Shown here: one piece after another, positions 12,751-21,636 of the stretch | Layout of the letters: each line of letters opens with the position of its first letter | Numbering within the stretch: position 1 is the first letter of the stretch | Assembly: GCA_021782815.1 (NCBI GenBank) | Contig: JAJXUO010000005.1 | Location: 1-64,000 of the forward strand | Direction of reading: 5' to 3' | Length of the DNA stretch: 64,000 bases | Origin: Pseudomonadota bacterium | GTDB taxonomy: Bacteria > Pseudomonadota > Alphaproteobacteria > Rhodospirillales > Magnetospirillaceae | Notes under the pieces: model-generated | Told to the model about the DNA's origin: nothing | Databases searched by the model: none | Seen by the model: the letters and a program-made list of their open reading frames with translations, nothing else | Program-made: the position numbers and the translations under genes

Positions 12751-12776
12751 CCGGACCGGAAACGGCTCCGGTCCGT
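12751..12776 (-). terminator. Hairpin between yebC and ruvC, possible weak terminator
   Basis: Perfect 8-bp arms GGACCGGA / TCCGGTCC with a 6-nt loop, 20-45 nt beyond the yebC stop on the minus strand. No T-run follows, so it may only attenuate or protect the 3' end. Confidence 0.35.
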
Positions 12777-12797
12777 CAGGAGTGGCACGAACCGGCG

Positions 12798-13547
12798 TTA
12801 CGCCAGCTTCTCCATCACCTCTTGGGCGATGTCGAAATTGGCCTGGACGCGCTGCACGTCGTCGTTGTCGTCCAGCACGTCGAGGAACTTCATCAGCGTC
12901 TGGGCCACCGCCTCGTCGCTGATGGGCACCAGGGTCTGCGGACGCCAGTCGAGACGGGCGCTGGCCGGCGAGCCGAACCGGGCTTCCAGGGTTTCGCGCA
13001 CGGCGTTCAGATCGTCGGGGGCGCAGGTGATGTCGTGGCCGTCTTCCGAACTTTCCACATTGTCGGCGCCCGCCTCCAGGGCGGCCTCGAACACGTCATC
13101 GGCGCTGCCGGCGGCGGCGGGATAATGGATGGCGCCCACGCGGTCGAACATGAAGCTCACCGAATTGGTTTCCCCCAGATTGCCGCCGGCCTTGTTGAAG
13201 GCGGTGCGCACTTCCGAGGCGGTGCGGTTGCGGTTGTCGGTCAGAGCCTCGACGATCACCGCCACCGAGCCGGGGCCGTAGCCCTCGTAGCGCACTTCCT
13301 CGTAATTGGCGCCGTCCTCGCCACCGGCGCCGCGCTTGATGGCGCGCTCGATGGTGTCCTTCGGCATGTTGGCCTCGCGGGCCGCCAGGATGGCCGCGCG
13401 CAGGCGCGGATTGGCCGCCGGGTCGGGCAGACCCGTCTTGGCCGACACCGTCAGCTCGCGGATCAGCTTGGTGAAAACCTTGGCGCGCTTGGCATCCTGC
13501 GCGCCCTTGCGGTGCATAATGTTCTTGAATTGCGAATGACCAGCCAT
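12798..13547 (-). CDS. YebC/TACO1-family translation or transcription factor
   Basis: The 249-residue protein starts [23 protein letters not shown], the characteristic opening of the YebC/TACO1 family (usually MAGHSKFANI), followed by [14 protein letters not shown] and [28 protein letters not shown]. Members have been described as DNA-binding regulators and as factors that help ribosomes through polyproline. It is located beside ruvC, the usual yebC-ruvCAB order. Confidence 0.93.
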   Translation of the reverse strand: MAGHSQFKNIMHRKGAQDAKRAKVFTKLIRELTVSAKTGLPDPAANPRLRAAILAAREANMPKDTIERAIKRGAGGEDGANYEEVRYEGYGPGSVAVIVEALTDNRNRTASEVRTAFNKAGGNLGETNSVSFMFDRVGAIHYPAAAGSADDVFEAALEAGADNVESSEDGHDITCAPDDLNAVRETLEARFGSPASARLDWRPQTLVPISDEAVAQTLMKFLDVLDDNDDVQRVQANFDIAQEVMEKLA

Positions 13548-13630
13548 GTTACAGCCAAAGCCCTATTGTCCGGAAACCTGTGCCTATACCACATGTGGTC
13601 GGTTCGTCCAACGATTCGCCGCGCGAGACC

Positions 13631-13827
13631 GGGATCACCCCAGGGTGATCGCATATGGAAGCCGCTATCAGCGGCTGACTAGCGCATTGAGCGCGCCGGA
13701 GCGTTGCCGAAGCGAAAGCGCAGGCATAAGCGAGGACAGCCAAGCTGGCGGAACGCCAGCGCCCGGCGCTTGAGGGACAATAAAGAAGCCAGGGTGAGCG
13801 CAAATGCGATCAACCTGGGGATCACCC
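13631..13827. repeat. Inverted-repeat spacer element with internal hairpins
   Basis: The yebC/TPR-gene spacer is bounded by imperfect inverted repeats at 13631-13654 and 13804-13827. The shared core is ATGCGATCA(C/A)CCTGGGG on the complementary strands. The left end is itself palindromic (GATCACCC..GGGTGATC). Inside are smaller hairpins, for example GCCGCTATCAGCGGC near 13661 and GCTGGCGGAACGCCAGC near 13745. The right end supplies the stop codon of the TPR gene (13822-13824). No ORF or transposase is present. It may be a small non-autonomous element or a 3'-end structure; the sequence alone does not decide. Confidence 0.5.
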
Positions 13828-15942
13828 CGCCGCCTCGGCCAGGAAGTCGGCCAGATCGGCCCGCACCCGCTCCATCACCGCCGGCCAGTCGCCCCAGCGC
13901 GGCTGGCGGTAGAGGCGCAGCCGCGGATACCAGGGGCTGGCCAGCCAGGCCTCGCCGCCGCCTTGCGGCCAGCGCCAGCAATGGTCGAAGCGGTCCAGCA
14001 GCCACACCGGGCGGCCCACGGCCCCGGCCAGATGCGCCAGGGCGGTATCGACGGTGATCACCAGATCCAGGGCCTGGACCAGGGCCGCCGTATCGGCGAA
14101 ATCGGTCACCCCGTCCATGAGGTCGATCAGCTGGCCGGTGGGCGCGGCCACGTCCTTCTGCAGGCTGAAGAACCGCGCGCCGGGCAGTTCCAGCAGCGGC
14201 GCCATGAGCGCGAAGGGCATGGAGCGGCGGGCGTCGATCAGGCGGGCGGCGGGCAGGTGCGGACGGGGATTGCCGGCCCACACCAGGCCGATGCGCGGCC
14301 CCGTGGGCGCCGCCTCGTCCACCCGGCGCCGCCAGCGCGCCGCCAGAGCCGGAGCGGGCGCAAGATAGGCCACGGGGGCCGGGGGCAGCGGCCGGGCCAG
14401 GGTATTGGGCAGGCTCAGCATGGGACAGACGTAATCCACCGGCGGCAGCGGCGCCTCGGGCGGCAGCACCTGGGCCGCCCCGTCCAGCCCGCCCAAAAGC
14501 CGCACCAGCGGCGCCGGCACCTGCAGCAGCACCTTAAGGCCGCGTTCGGCGGCCAGCGGCACGAAGCGGCAGAATTGCAGACTGTCGCCGAAGCCCTGCT
14601 CGGCCCGCACCAGCAGGGTTTTGCCGGGCGCGGACTCGCCTTGCCAGCGGGGCGCCGGATCGTCGGGCCATTCGCCGGCCATGCCCCGCGTTTTCAGGCG
14701 CCACTCATATTCGGCCCAGCCCTCGGCCATGGCTCCTTGCGCCAGCAGGGTCATGCCGAGATTTTGATGCAGATCGGCGTTATCGGGCGCCAGGGCCACG
14801 GCGCGGCGCAGCAGCGCCTCGGACTCGGGCGCGTTCCCCAACTCGCGCAGGGCGTTGCCCAGATTGTTGAGGGCGGCCGGATAATCGGGATCGATGGCCA
14901 GAACGGCGCGGTAGCAGGCGGCGGCGCGGGCGGTTTCCCCCAGGCTGGCCCAGGCCGCTCCCAGAAAGAACGGCCGACGCGGATCGTCGGGCAGATCCAA
15001 GCCTTCCAGCAGCGCCACCGCCTCGGCCCCCTTGCCCGCCGCGGTCAGCACATAGGCCAGATCGATGACCAGAGCGGGCTGATCGGGCTTTCGGGCCAGG
15101 GCGGCGCGGTAGCAGGTTTCCGCCATCGCCCATTCGCCGATCTCACGCAGACAATGGGCGGCCAGTTCATCCACATCGGGATCGTCGGGGGCCAGGGTGC
15201 GACATTGCACGAAACAGGCCGCCGCCAGTCGGAAATCGCCGGTCTGGCTATGCACCAGGCCGATATTCTTCCAGGCCAGCAGATGCTCGGGCTGATGCTT
15301 CAGGAGGGCGCGGAATTCCTCCAGCGCCTCGGGCAGACGGTCCTGGGCGCGGCGCACCAGCCCCAGGCCGATGCGGGCCTCGGCCATCTCGGGCCGGGCG
15401 GCGAGCGCCGCCGTCAGCTCGGCCTCGGCCGCCTCCAGGCGTCCGTCCTTGCGCAGGATGTCGGCCAGATTGACCCGGGCCTGAAAGAAATCGGAGCGCA
15501 AGGCCACCGCCCGCCCATAGGCCGCCTCGGCCTCGGCGAGGCGGTCCAACGCCGCCAGAACATTGCCCAGGCTGTTATGGAAACCGGCATTGCCGGGGGC
15601 CTGGGCCACGGCCCGTTCCAGCCAGGGCAGGGCCTCGGCGGCCCGCCCGCATTCGTAAAGGCAGCTGCCCAGATTACCAAGATAGGAGGCGGCGGGAGCA
15701 AGGTCGGCCGCCCGGCGGAAGCAGGCCAGCGCCTGCTCGCGGCCGCCCTGCTGAATGGCGACGACGCCACGCAGATTCCAGCCGTCGGCGTGATCGGGGG
15801 TCTGGGCCAGCAGCCGCTCCAACGCCGTCCCGGCCTCGGCGGCGCGCCCGGCCTGAAAGGCCGCGCGGGCGGCGGCGAACAGGGCCGCCGCATCCGCCCC
15901 GCCACTCTGGGTGGAAGAGGCGCGGCGCTGATGACGATTCAT
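13822..15942 (-). CDS. TPR-repeat protein with C-terminal GT9-like glycosyltransferase domain
   Basis: About 706 residues from the chosen start MNRHQRRASS. A longer reading from 16047 is possible, but this opening is typical of related TPR proteins. Roughly the first 430 residues are tandem TPRs (for example GNAGFHNSLGNVLAALDRLAEAEAAYGRAVAL and DYPAALNNLGNALRELGNAPESEALLRRAVAL). The C-terminal ~250 residues resemble a heptosyltransferase/GT9-type fold with RIGLVWAGNP and a late DTALAHLAGAVGRPVWLL motif. The acceptor is unknown; protein glycosylation or polysaccharide modification are possible. It is divergent from msrB. Confidence 0.75.
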   Translation of the reverse strand: MNRHQRRASSTQSGGADAAALFAAARAAFQAGRAAEAGTALERLLAQTPDHADGWNLRGVVAIQQGGREQALACFRRAADLAPAASYLGNLGSCLYECGRAAEALPWLERAVAQAPGNAGFHNSLGNVLAALDRLAEAEAAYGRAVALRSDFFQARVNLADILRKDGRLEAAEAELTAALAARPEMAEARIGLGLVRRAQDRLPEALEEFRALLKHQPEHLLAWKNIGLVHSQTGDFRLAAACFVQCRTLAPDDPDVDELAAHCLREIGEWAMAETCYRAALARKPDQPALVIDLAYVLTAAGKGAEAVALLEGLDLPDDPRRPFFLGAAWASLGETARAAACYRAVLAIDPDYPAALNNLGNALRELGNAPESEALLRRAVALAPDNADLHQNLGMTLLAQGAMAEGWAEYEWRLKTRGMAGEWPDDPAPRWQGESAPGKTLLVRAEQGFGDSLQFCRFVPLAAERGLKVLLQVPAPLVRLLGGLDGAAQVLPPEAPLPPVDYVCPMLSLPNTLARPLPPAPVAYLAPAPALAARWRRRVDEAAPTGPRIGLVWAGNPRPHLPAARLIDARRSMPFALMAPLLELPGARFFSLQKDVAAPTGQLIDLMDGVTDFADTAALVQALDLVITVDTALAHLAGAVGRPVWLLDRFDHCWRWPQGGGEAWLASPWYPRLRLYRQPRWGDWPAVMERVRADLADFLAEAAG

Positions 15943-16100
15943 GATCTTGTTCCAAGGAAGGTTAAGACGCCTCGAAGGTGGGAAGTGTGCCAAGGCTTGG
16001 GATAAAGCGCCATAGCCCAAAGCTTTAACCTGTTGGAGGGCTTGCATCGAAGCGCCATATATGAGGAAAACACAACGAGTGTCTCATGGAGGGAGTTCCC

Positions 16101-16550
16101 GTGTCTTCCTACCGTAAAAGCCCAGAAACCCTGGCCCGGCTGACCCCGGAGCAATACCGCGTGACCCAGCAGAACGGCACAGAATATCCCGGCAGCGGCG
16201 AATATCTGCATACCCGCGACTCCGGTCTTTATGTGGACGTGGTCTCGGGCGAACCGCTGTTTTCCTCGGACGACAAATACGAGTCCGGCTGCGGCTGGCC
16301 CAGTTTCACCCGTCCGGTGGACGCCGCCCATGTGCGGGAAACCGCCGACACCAGCCACGGCATGATCCGCACCGAGGTGCGCTCGGCGCAAGGCGACAGC
16401 CATCTCGGCCATGTCTTCGACGACGGCCCGCGCGAACGCGGCGGACTGCGCTACTGCATCAATTCCGCCGCCTTGCGCTTCGTGCCGCGCGCCGCCATGG
16501 CCGGAGAGGGCTATGCCGCCTTTCTCGATCGGGTGGGGGAGGACTCCTGA
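16101..16550 (+). CDS. msrB: Peptide-methionine (R)-S-oxide reductase MsrB, zinc-free type
   Basis: Reduces the R epimer of methionine sulfoxide. The GTG at 16101 is preferred because GGAGGG lies 8-10 nt upstream; the in-frame ATG at 16086 overlaps that site. Numbered from the GTG, the catalytic Cys is C119 in [11 protein letters not shown] and a conserved GCGWPSF holds C64. Unlike E. coli MsrB, both CxxC zinc pairs are missing: the positions read VDVVSG and SAQGDS. The stop overlaps the msrA start by one base, so the two stereospecific reductases are co-translated. Confidence 0.93.
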   Translation: MSSYRKSPETLARLTPEQYRVTQQNGTEYPGSGEYLHTRDSGLYVDVVSGEPLFSSDDKYESGCGWPSFTRPVDAAHVRETADTSHGMIRTEVRSAQGDSHLGHVFDDGPRERGGLRYCINSAALRFVPRAAMAGEGYAAFLDRVGEDS

Positions 16551-17047
16551 TGGTGGAACGGGCGTTACTGGCCGGAGGCTGTTTCTGGGGCATGCAGGCC
16601 CTGCTGCGCCGCCTGCCCGGCGTGATCTCCACCTGTGTCGGCTATAGCGGCGGCAGCGTGGAAAATGCCACCTACCGCAACCACGGCACCCACGCCGAAG
16701 CGGTGGAGATCATCTTCAATCCCGAGCAGCTGCCCTACCGCCGCCTGCTGGAAGCCTTCTTCCAGATCCACGATCCCACCACGAAAAACCGCCAGGGCAA
16801 CGATCTCGGCCCCAGTTACCGTTCCGCCATCTTCTATGCCGACGAGCGCCAGAAACATATTGCCGAGGACCTGATCGCCGCCATCGAGGCCTCGGGCCGC
16901 TGGCCCGGCCCGGTGGTCACCGAACTGGCTCCGGCCGGGCCGTTCTGGGAGGCCGAACCCGAGCACCAGGACTATCTGGAGCGCATTCCCCACGGCTACA
17001 CCTGCCACTTTCCCCGCCCGCAATGGACCCTGGAAGGGGGATCTTAA
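16550..17047 (+). CDS. msrA: Peptide-methionine (S)-S-oxide reductase MsrA
   Basis: Reduces the S epimer of methionine sulfoxide. The active-site motif GCFWG contains the catalytic Cys11, followed by VGYSGG, the [11 protein letters not shown] segment and FFQIHDPTT. The 165-residue length is normal. It follows msrB with a one-base overlap. The next gene is preceded by a cobalamin riboswitch, so the msr operon likely ends here. Confidence 0.96.
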   Translation: MVERALLAGGCFWGMQALLRRLPGVISTCVGYSGGSVENATYRNHGTHAEAVEIIFNPEQLPYRRLLEAFFQIHDPTTKNRQGNDLGPSYRSAIFYADERQKHIAEDLIAAIEASGRWPGPVVTELAPAGPFWEAEPEHQDYLERIPHGYTCHFPRPQWTLEGGS

Positions 17048-17092
17048 AAAATCCCGCTGTTCCCGGCGGCGCGGACAGGCTACAAAAGTTCA

Positions 17093-17264
17093 TTCGTCCG
17101 GTGCCGTAGGCCGCGCAAGCCTTCGGAGAATCGGGAATGCGGTGAAACGCCGCGACGTGCCCAACGCTGTGAGGGGGACCGGCCGACAGCATGCCACTGG
17201 CCATTACAGGCCGGGAAGGCGTCGCGCCGGGAGGAACCCAAGTCAGAAGACCGGCCGGACGAAG
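17093..17264 (+). ncRNA. Cobalamin (adenosylcobalamin) riboswitch upstream of bluB
   Basis: The leader shows the recognisable B12 aptamer landmarks in order: a closing stem TTCGTCCGG / CCGGACGAA, GGAATGCGGTGAAACGCCG, ACGTGCCC, ACGCTGTGA, CCGACAGCATGCCACTGG, GGGAAGGCG and CCCAAGTCAGAAGACC. It ends about 55 nt before the bluB start. In the known family, cobalamin binding represses the downstream gene. Genes for dimethylbenzimidazole synthesis are common targets, so structure and context agree. Confidence 0.93.
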
Positions 17265-17318
17265 ATGGCCCCACCGGCATGGACAGCCGGAAGGGGCGGC
17301 CTCCATCTCAGGGGAACG

Positions 17319-18077
17319 ATGATGGAAACCACGACCACGCTTCAACCCGCCACCCCCTTGCCCGCCACCGAGCGCGAGGGCCTTTACCGCGCCATCCTCA
17401 CCCGGCGCGATACCCGGGGCGAATTTCTGCCCGACCCCATTCCCGACGCCGTGCTGAGCCGCATCCTGATCGCGGCGCATCACGCTCCCTCGGTGGGCTT
17501 CATGCAGCCCTGGAACTTCCTGGTCGTCACCGACACCGGGGTCCGCCGCCAGGTGCACGAGGCCTTCCTCAAGGCCCATGACGAGGCCGCCCTGATGTTC
17601 CCGCCCGAAAAGCAGGACACCTATCGCTCGCTGAAGCTGGAAGGCATCCTCGACGCCCCGGTGAACATCTGCGTCACCTGCGATCGCCAGCGCAGCGGCC
17701 CGGCGGTGATCGGGCGCACCCATATCCGCACCATGGACATCTACAGCAGCGTCTGCGCCGTGCAAAATCTGTGGCTGGCGGCCCGCGCCGAGGGGCTGGG
17801 CCTGGGCTGGGTCAGCATCTTCGACAATGCCACGGTGCAGCGCGCCCTGAACATTCCCCCCGGCGTGCTGCCGGTGGCCTATCTGTGCCTGGGCCGGGTG
17901 CGCGGCTATCACCCCCGCCCCGAACTGGAAACGGCCGGCTGGCTGCCGCGCCTGCCCCTGGACGAGCTGGTGCATTTCGATCATTGGGGCAACCAGAAGG
18001 ATCCCGGCGGCCTGCTGGCGCAGGTGCGGGAGCATCAGCAGGCGGTGCGGGACGGCCGCCTCGACGCCCTGTCGTAA
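17319..18077 (+). CDS. bluB: 5,6-dimethylbenzimidazole synthase BluB
   Basis: Nitroreductase-fold enzyme that cannibalises reduced FMN to make the lower ligand of cobalamin. Key segments: RAILTRRDTRGEFLPDPIPDAVLSRIL, AAHHAPSVGFMQPWNFLVV and GLGLGWVSIFD. The ATGATG start at 17319/17322 has AGGGG upstream. The cobalamin riboswitch directly in front supports the assignment. A dispersed repeat starts two bases after its stop. Confidence 0.93.
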   Translation: MMETTTTLQPATPLPATEREGLYRAILTRRDTRGEFLPDPIPDAVLSRILIAAHHAPSVGFMQPWNFLVVTDTGVRRQVHEAFLKAHDEAALMFPPEKQDTYRSLKLEGILDAPVNICVTCDRQRSGPAVIGRTHIRTMDIYSSVCAVQNLWLAARAEGLGLGWVSIFDNATVQRALNIPPGVLPVAYLCLGRVRGYHPRPELETAGWLPRLPLDELVHFDHWGNQKDPGGLLAQVREHQQAVRDGRLDALS

Positions 18078-18078
18078 G

Positions 18079-18179
18079 ATCAAAGTGCGGTGATCGGACC
18101 CGATCACCGCACCCTCAGGCGCGCGTTGCCTTGCTCCTAACCGGCGTCGCGATGAGCCACGCTCATCGCGATTTGGTAT
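18079..18179. repeat. Dispersed palindromic repeat, copy A
   Basis: Two hairpins: 13-bp arms GTGCGGTGATCGG / CCGATCACCGCAC (18085-18112) and 11-bp arms TCGCGATGAGC / GCTCATCGCGA (18147-18171), ending in TTGGTAT. The segment CTTGCTCCTAACCGGCGTCG is shared exactly with copies C and D. The left ATACCAA end is degenerate here. Confidence 0.8.
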
Positions 18180-18204
18180 AACCCTTTGCGGCCGGAAAGG
18201 CGCC

Positions 18205-18456
18205 ATGTCCGATCCCTGGTTCGTCTATGTCCTGCTGAACACGCGCGCCGTCTGCTACACCGGCATCGCCAAGGATGTGGCGCGGCGCCTGGACCAGCAC
18301 AATGCCGGCCAAGGCGCCCGCTTTACCCGTGGGCGCGGCCCCTGGCGGCTTTTGCATGTGGAAGGACCGCTCTCCCACGGCGACGCCCTGCGCCGCGAAC
18401 GGGCCTTGAAGGCCGACCGCCGCTTCAAGGCCCGCCTGAAGCTCACAGCCCTTTGA
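18205..18456 (+). CDS. GIY-YIG nuclease superfamily protein
   Basis: Small protein of 83 residues made almost entirely of a GIY-YIG domain: [29 protein letters not shown] matches the start of the fold (GIY represented by VYV, YIG by YTG), with the following Arg and a [17 protein letters not shown] segment. Standalone members of this size (UPF0213/YhbQ type) are common in bacteria and of uncertain role in nucleic acid processing. It converges on manB, overlapping by 14 nt. Confidence 0.85.
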   Translation: MSDPWFVYVLLNTRAVCYTGIAKDVARRLDQHNAGQGARFTRGRGPWRLLHVEGPLSHGDALRRERALKADRRFKARLKLTAL

Positions 18457-19807
18457 GGATAGCCTCCACCTCGGCCACCCGCTCGGCCACCAGCGCGGCG
18501 CTGCCCCGGCTTTCCACATTGAGGCGCAGCAGCGGCTCGGTGTTGGAGGCGCGCAGATTCAGGCGCCAGTCGCCGCACTCCAGGCTGAGGCCGTCCACCC
18601 GCTCCACTTTGGGATGCAAGGGGCGGTAATGCTCCAGCACGCGGTCGCAGGCGCGGGTGGCGTCGGCCACGGCGTAGTTCAGCTCGCCGCTGCAGGGGAA
18701 GGCGGCGATGCGGTCGCCCAGCAGCGCCGCCAGCGGCCGCCCCGAGGCCGACAGCAGTTCCGCCACCAGCAGCCAGGGGATCATGCCGCTGTCGCAATAG
18801 GCGAAATCGCGGAAGTAATGGTGGGCGCTCATCTCGCCGCCATAGATGGCGTTTTCCGCCCGCATGCGTTCCTTGATGAAGGCATGCCCGGTTTTCGATT
18901 GCACGGCGACGCCGCCGGCCTTTTCCACCACATCGACGGTGTTCCACACCAGGCGCGGATCGTGGATGATCTTCTCGCCGGGATGGCGGGCCAGGAAGGC
19001 CTGGGCCAGCAGGCCGACGATGTAATAGCCTTCGACGAAGCCGCCCTCGTTGTCGAAAAGGAAGCAGCGGTCGAAATCGCCGTCCCAGGCGATGCCCATG
19101 TCGGCGCCATGGGCGCGCACCGCCTCGATGGTGGCCTGGCGCCGCTCCGGCAGCAGCGGATTGGGGATGCCGTTGGGAAAGGCGCCGTCGGGCTCGTGCT
19201 GGATCTTGATGAATCGCAGCGGCACCCCGGCCTGATCCAGCGCCGTTTCCAGGGCGTCCAGCACCGGACCGGCGGCGCCGTTGCCGGCATTGACCAGCAG
19301 GGTGAGCGGCGTCTGGAACCGGGCGGGAGCGATATAGCGCAGAAGATGGGCGATATAATCGGCGCGCACCGAATGCGCCTCCAGACGGCCCCGGCGCGGC
19401 GCGGCGATGAAATCGTTGGCCTCGGCCAGGGCCTGGATCGAGCGCAGGCCGCTGTCGCCGCTGATGGGGCGGGCGCCGCGCCGCACGAACTTCATGCCGT
19501 TATAGTCCAGCGGGTTATGGCTGGCGGTCACCTCGATGCCGCCGTCCACATCGCGATGGAAGGCGGCGAAATACACCTCCTCGGTGCCGGTCATGCCGAG
19601 ATCGAGCACATCGGCGCCGCCGGCCATCAGCCCTTCGGCCAGGGCCTGTTTCAGCACCGTGCTGGAGGGGCGCACGTCGCCCCCCACCACCACCCGCCGC
19701 GCCGAGAGGAACTGGGCGTAGGCCCGGCCCACCCGGTAGGCGATATCCTCGTTCAGCTCGTCGCCCAGGCGGCCGCGCAGGTCGTAGGATTTGAAACAGC
19801 TCAGCAT
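18443..19807 (-). CDS. manB: Phosphomannomutase/phosphoglucomutase
   Basis: Interconverts hexose-6- and hexose-1-phosphates, supplying Man-1-P and/or Glc-1-P for the neighbouring polysaccharide locus. The 454-residue alpha-D-phosphohexomutase has the phospho-serine loop [14 protein letters not shown], the metal loop DGDFDRCF, the sugar loop GEMSAHHYF and the C-terminal phosphate-binding [14 protein letters not shown]. It starts 7 nt inside the end of manC, giving a coupled manC-manB pair. The symbol could equally be algC or pgm-like. Confidence 0.9.
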   Translation of the reverse strand: MLSCFKSYDLRGRLGDELNEDIAYRVGRAYAQFLSARRVVVGGDVRPSSTVLKQALAEGLMAGGADVLDLGMTGTEEVYFAAFHRDVDGGIEVTASHNPLDYNGMKFVRRGARPISGDSGLRSIQALAEANDFIAAPRRGRLEAHSVRADYIAHLLRYIAPARFQTPLTLLVNAGNGAAGPVLDALETALDQAGVPLRFIKIQHEPDGAFPNGIPNPLLPERRQATIEAVRAHGADMGIAWDGDFDRCFLFDNEGGFVEGYYIVGLLAQAFLARHPGEKIIHDPRLVWNTVDVVEKAGGVAVQSKTGHAFIKERMRAENAIYGGEMSAHHYFRDFAYCDSGMIPWLLVAELLSASGRPLAALLGDRIAAFPCSGELNYAVADATRACDRVLEHYRPLHPKVERVDGLSLECGDWRLNLRASNTEPLLRLNVESRGSAALVAERVAEVEAILKGL

Positions 19808-21222
19808 GCCGGTGTCCGTCCGTAAATGTCGTCGAAACGCACGATATCGTCCTCGCCCAGATATTCGCCGCTCTGCACCTCGATCATCACCAGATCGATG
19901 ACGCCGGGGTTGGACAGGCGATGGCGGCAGCCCGCCGAGATGTAGGTGGATTGGTTGGGGCCGATCATCATCTCCTGGTCGCCGTTCACCACCCGCGCCG
20001 CGCCCGACACCACGATCCAGTGCTCGCTGCGGTGATGATGCGCCTGCAGGCTTAATGACGCCCCCGGCTTGACCATGATGCGCTTGATCTTGTAGCGGCT
20101 GCCCTCCTCCAGCACGGTATAGGTGCCCCAGGGCCGGGCCACGGTGTTGTGCAGGCGAAAGGCGGTATGGCGGCGGCGCTTCAGTTCGGCGTAAAGCTGC
20201 TTGACGTCCTGGGCGCGGGCCCGGCTGGTGACCAGCAGGGCGTCGGGGGTATCCACCACGATCACGTCCTCGAGGCCGATGGCGCCGACGATCTTATGCT
20301 CGCTTTGAAAGAAGCTGTTCTTCACGTCCAGCAGCACCGCTTCGCCCACCACCCGGTTGCCGTCGGCGTCGGGCGCCGCCAGTTCGGCGGTCAGCGCGTC
20401 CCACGAGCCGATATCGCTCCAGCCGATATCGCAGGGCACCACCGACACCCGGTCGGACTTTTCCATCACCGCGTAATCGATGGAAATATCGGGCACCGCC
20501 TCGAACAGCTCCGGCAGCAGCTCCAGCCGGTCGGCCGCGCCGCTCAGGCGGGGCGACGCCGCCAGACAGCGTTCCACCGCCTCCAGCACCTCGGGACAAT
20601 GGCGGCGCAATTCCTCCCGCATCACCCCGGCCCGGAAACAGAACATGCCGGAATTCCACAGATGCCGTCCGCCCTCCAGAAAGGCCTGCGCCCGCGCCGC
20701 GTCGGGTTTTTCCACGAAACGCAGCACGCGCTCGCCCTCGGCCTCGATATAGCCGTAGCCGGTTTCCGGCGCGGTGGGACGAATGCCGAAGGTGACCAGA
20801 CGCCCCTCCTCGGCCAGCGCCTGGGCCCGGGCCACGGCCCGGTCGAAGGCCGGTTGATGGGCGATGAGATGATCGGCGGCCAGCACCAGCAGCACCGCCT
20901 CGGCCCCATGGCGTTCCTCGGCGTAGAGCACCGCCGCGGCGATGGCCGCCGCCGTGTTGCGCCCGAAGGGTTCCAGCAGAAAGGCCTGCGCCAGCCCCTT
21001 GGGCGCCACTTCGCGGAAATCGTCCTGCGTTTTGAAGAACAGCTCGCGGTTGGTCACCGTCAGCAGTTCGGCCACGCCGGGCTGGGCGGCGCCGCGCAGG
21101 AAACTCTTCTGCAGCAGGCTCTGCCCGTCGCCCAGGCGGATAAAGGGCTTCGGATAAAGCTCACGCGAGATCGGCCACAGCCGCGACCCGGCGCCGCCGC
21201 ATAAAATCGTCGGAATCAGCAT
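19801..21222 (-). CDS. manC: Mannose-1-phosphate guanylyltransferase / mannose-6-phosphate isomerase
   Basis: Bifunctional (type II PMI) enzyme making GDP-mannose. Start at 21222 ([17 protein letters not shown]) has a strong GGAGGGGGG site directly upstream; the longer in-frame start lacks support. The N-terminal nucleotidyltransferase has [18 protein letters not shown] and FVEKP; the C-terminal cupin isomerase has [20 protein letters not shown] and the metal-site region [13 protein letters not shown]. It is transcribed divergently from the exopolysaccharide operon across a 414-bp AT-rich gap. Confidence 0.94.
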   Translation of the reverse strand: MLIPTILCGGAGSRLWPISRELYPKPFIRLGDGQSLLQKSFLRGAAQPGVAELLTVTNRELFFKTQDDFREVAPKGLAQAFLLEPFGRNTAAAIAAAVLYAEERHGAEAVLLVLAADHLIAHQPAFDRAVARAQALAEEGRLVTFGIRPTAPETGYGYIEAEGERVLRFVEKPDAARAQAFLEGGRHLWNSGMFCFRAGVMREELRRHCPEVLEAVERCLAASPRLSGAADRLELLPELFEAVPDISIDYAVMEKSDRVSVVPCDIGWSDIGSWDALTAELAAPDADGNRVVGEAVLLDVKNSFFQSEHKIVGAIGLEDVIVVDTPDALLVTSRARAQDVKQLYAELKRRRHTAFRLHNTVARPWGTYTVLEEGSRYKIKRIMVKPGASLSLQAHHHRSEHWIVVSGAARVVNGDQEMMIGPNQSTYISAGCRHRLSNPGVIDLVMIEVQSGEYLGEDDIVRFDDIYGRTPAC

Positions 21223-21636
21223 CCCCCCTCCTGATGTCAAACGCGGTCCCGCCGTCACGATACCCGCATTCCCACGGCTCCGAAAGACCAAGACGTCCCA
21301 CGTCCTCGCCACAATCGCGGTAACGGCAGAGATAAAACCCGCAAAATATTATTAAGCACACGAAAATTTAGACGGCCACATCACCAGTCGGGAAAAATTA
21401 CCTATAAGAGCCATTTCACCTGCAACAACTTGGCACTCAAAATAGAACAAGGGACGGGATCATTATCACGAAAACTATACGCTCAAACCGAGTACTTGAC
21501 TGCCTCGCATCATTCCCATAGATAGCGCATTGCAAACAATGCCTGTTTCGGCCATGCTTCGTGGCTGCGGGCACCGGCAGAACAGTGCCTGTAATGGTAT
21601 TCCCGCCCCAGGGTCCGCTCAAATAAAGTCAGAAAC
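21223..21636. other. Divergent AT-rich promoter region of the exopolysaccharide locus
   Basis: This 414-bp gap is markedly AT-richer than its surroundings, particularly 21330-21540, as expected for a shared regulatory region between manC-manB and the GumC-like operon. Apart from one good plus-strand promoter candidate, no gene, repeat or recognisable operator was found. Confidence 0.5.
21496..21524 (+). promoter_or_regulatory. Sigma-70 type promoter candidate
   Basis: TTGACT (21496-21501), a 17-bp spacer and TAGATA (21519-21524), about 110 bp upstream of the chain-length gene and pointing into the exopolysaccharide operon. Confidence 0.5.

Noticed and set aside
13822-15905. TPR array as tandem DNA repeat
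   Set aside because: Repeats are at protein level with variable codons; no nucleotide-level tandem repeat of note.
21223-21636. Possible small RNA or insertion-sequence remnant in the AT-rich gap
   Set aside because: No inverted ends, coding remnant or known RNA fold seen; best explained as a promoter region.
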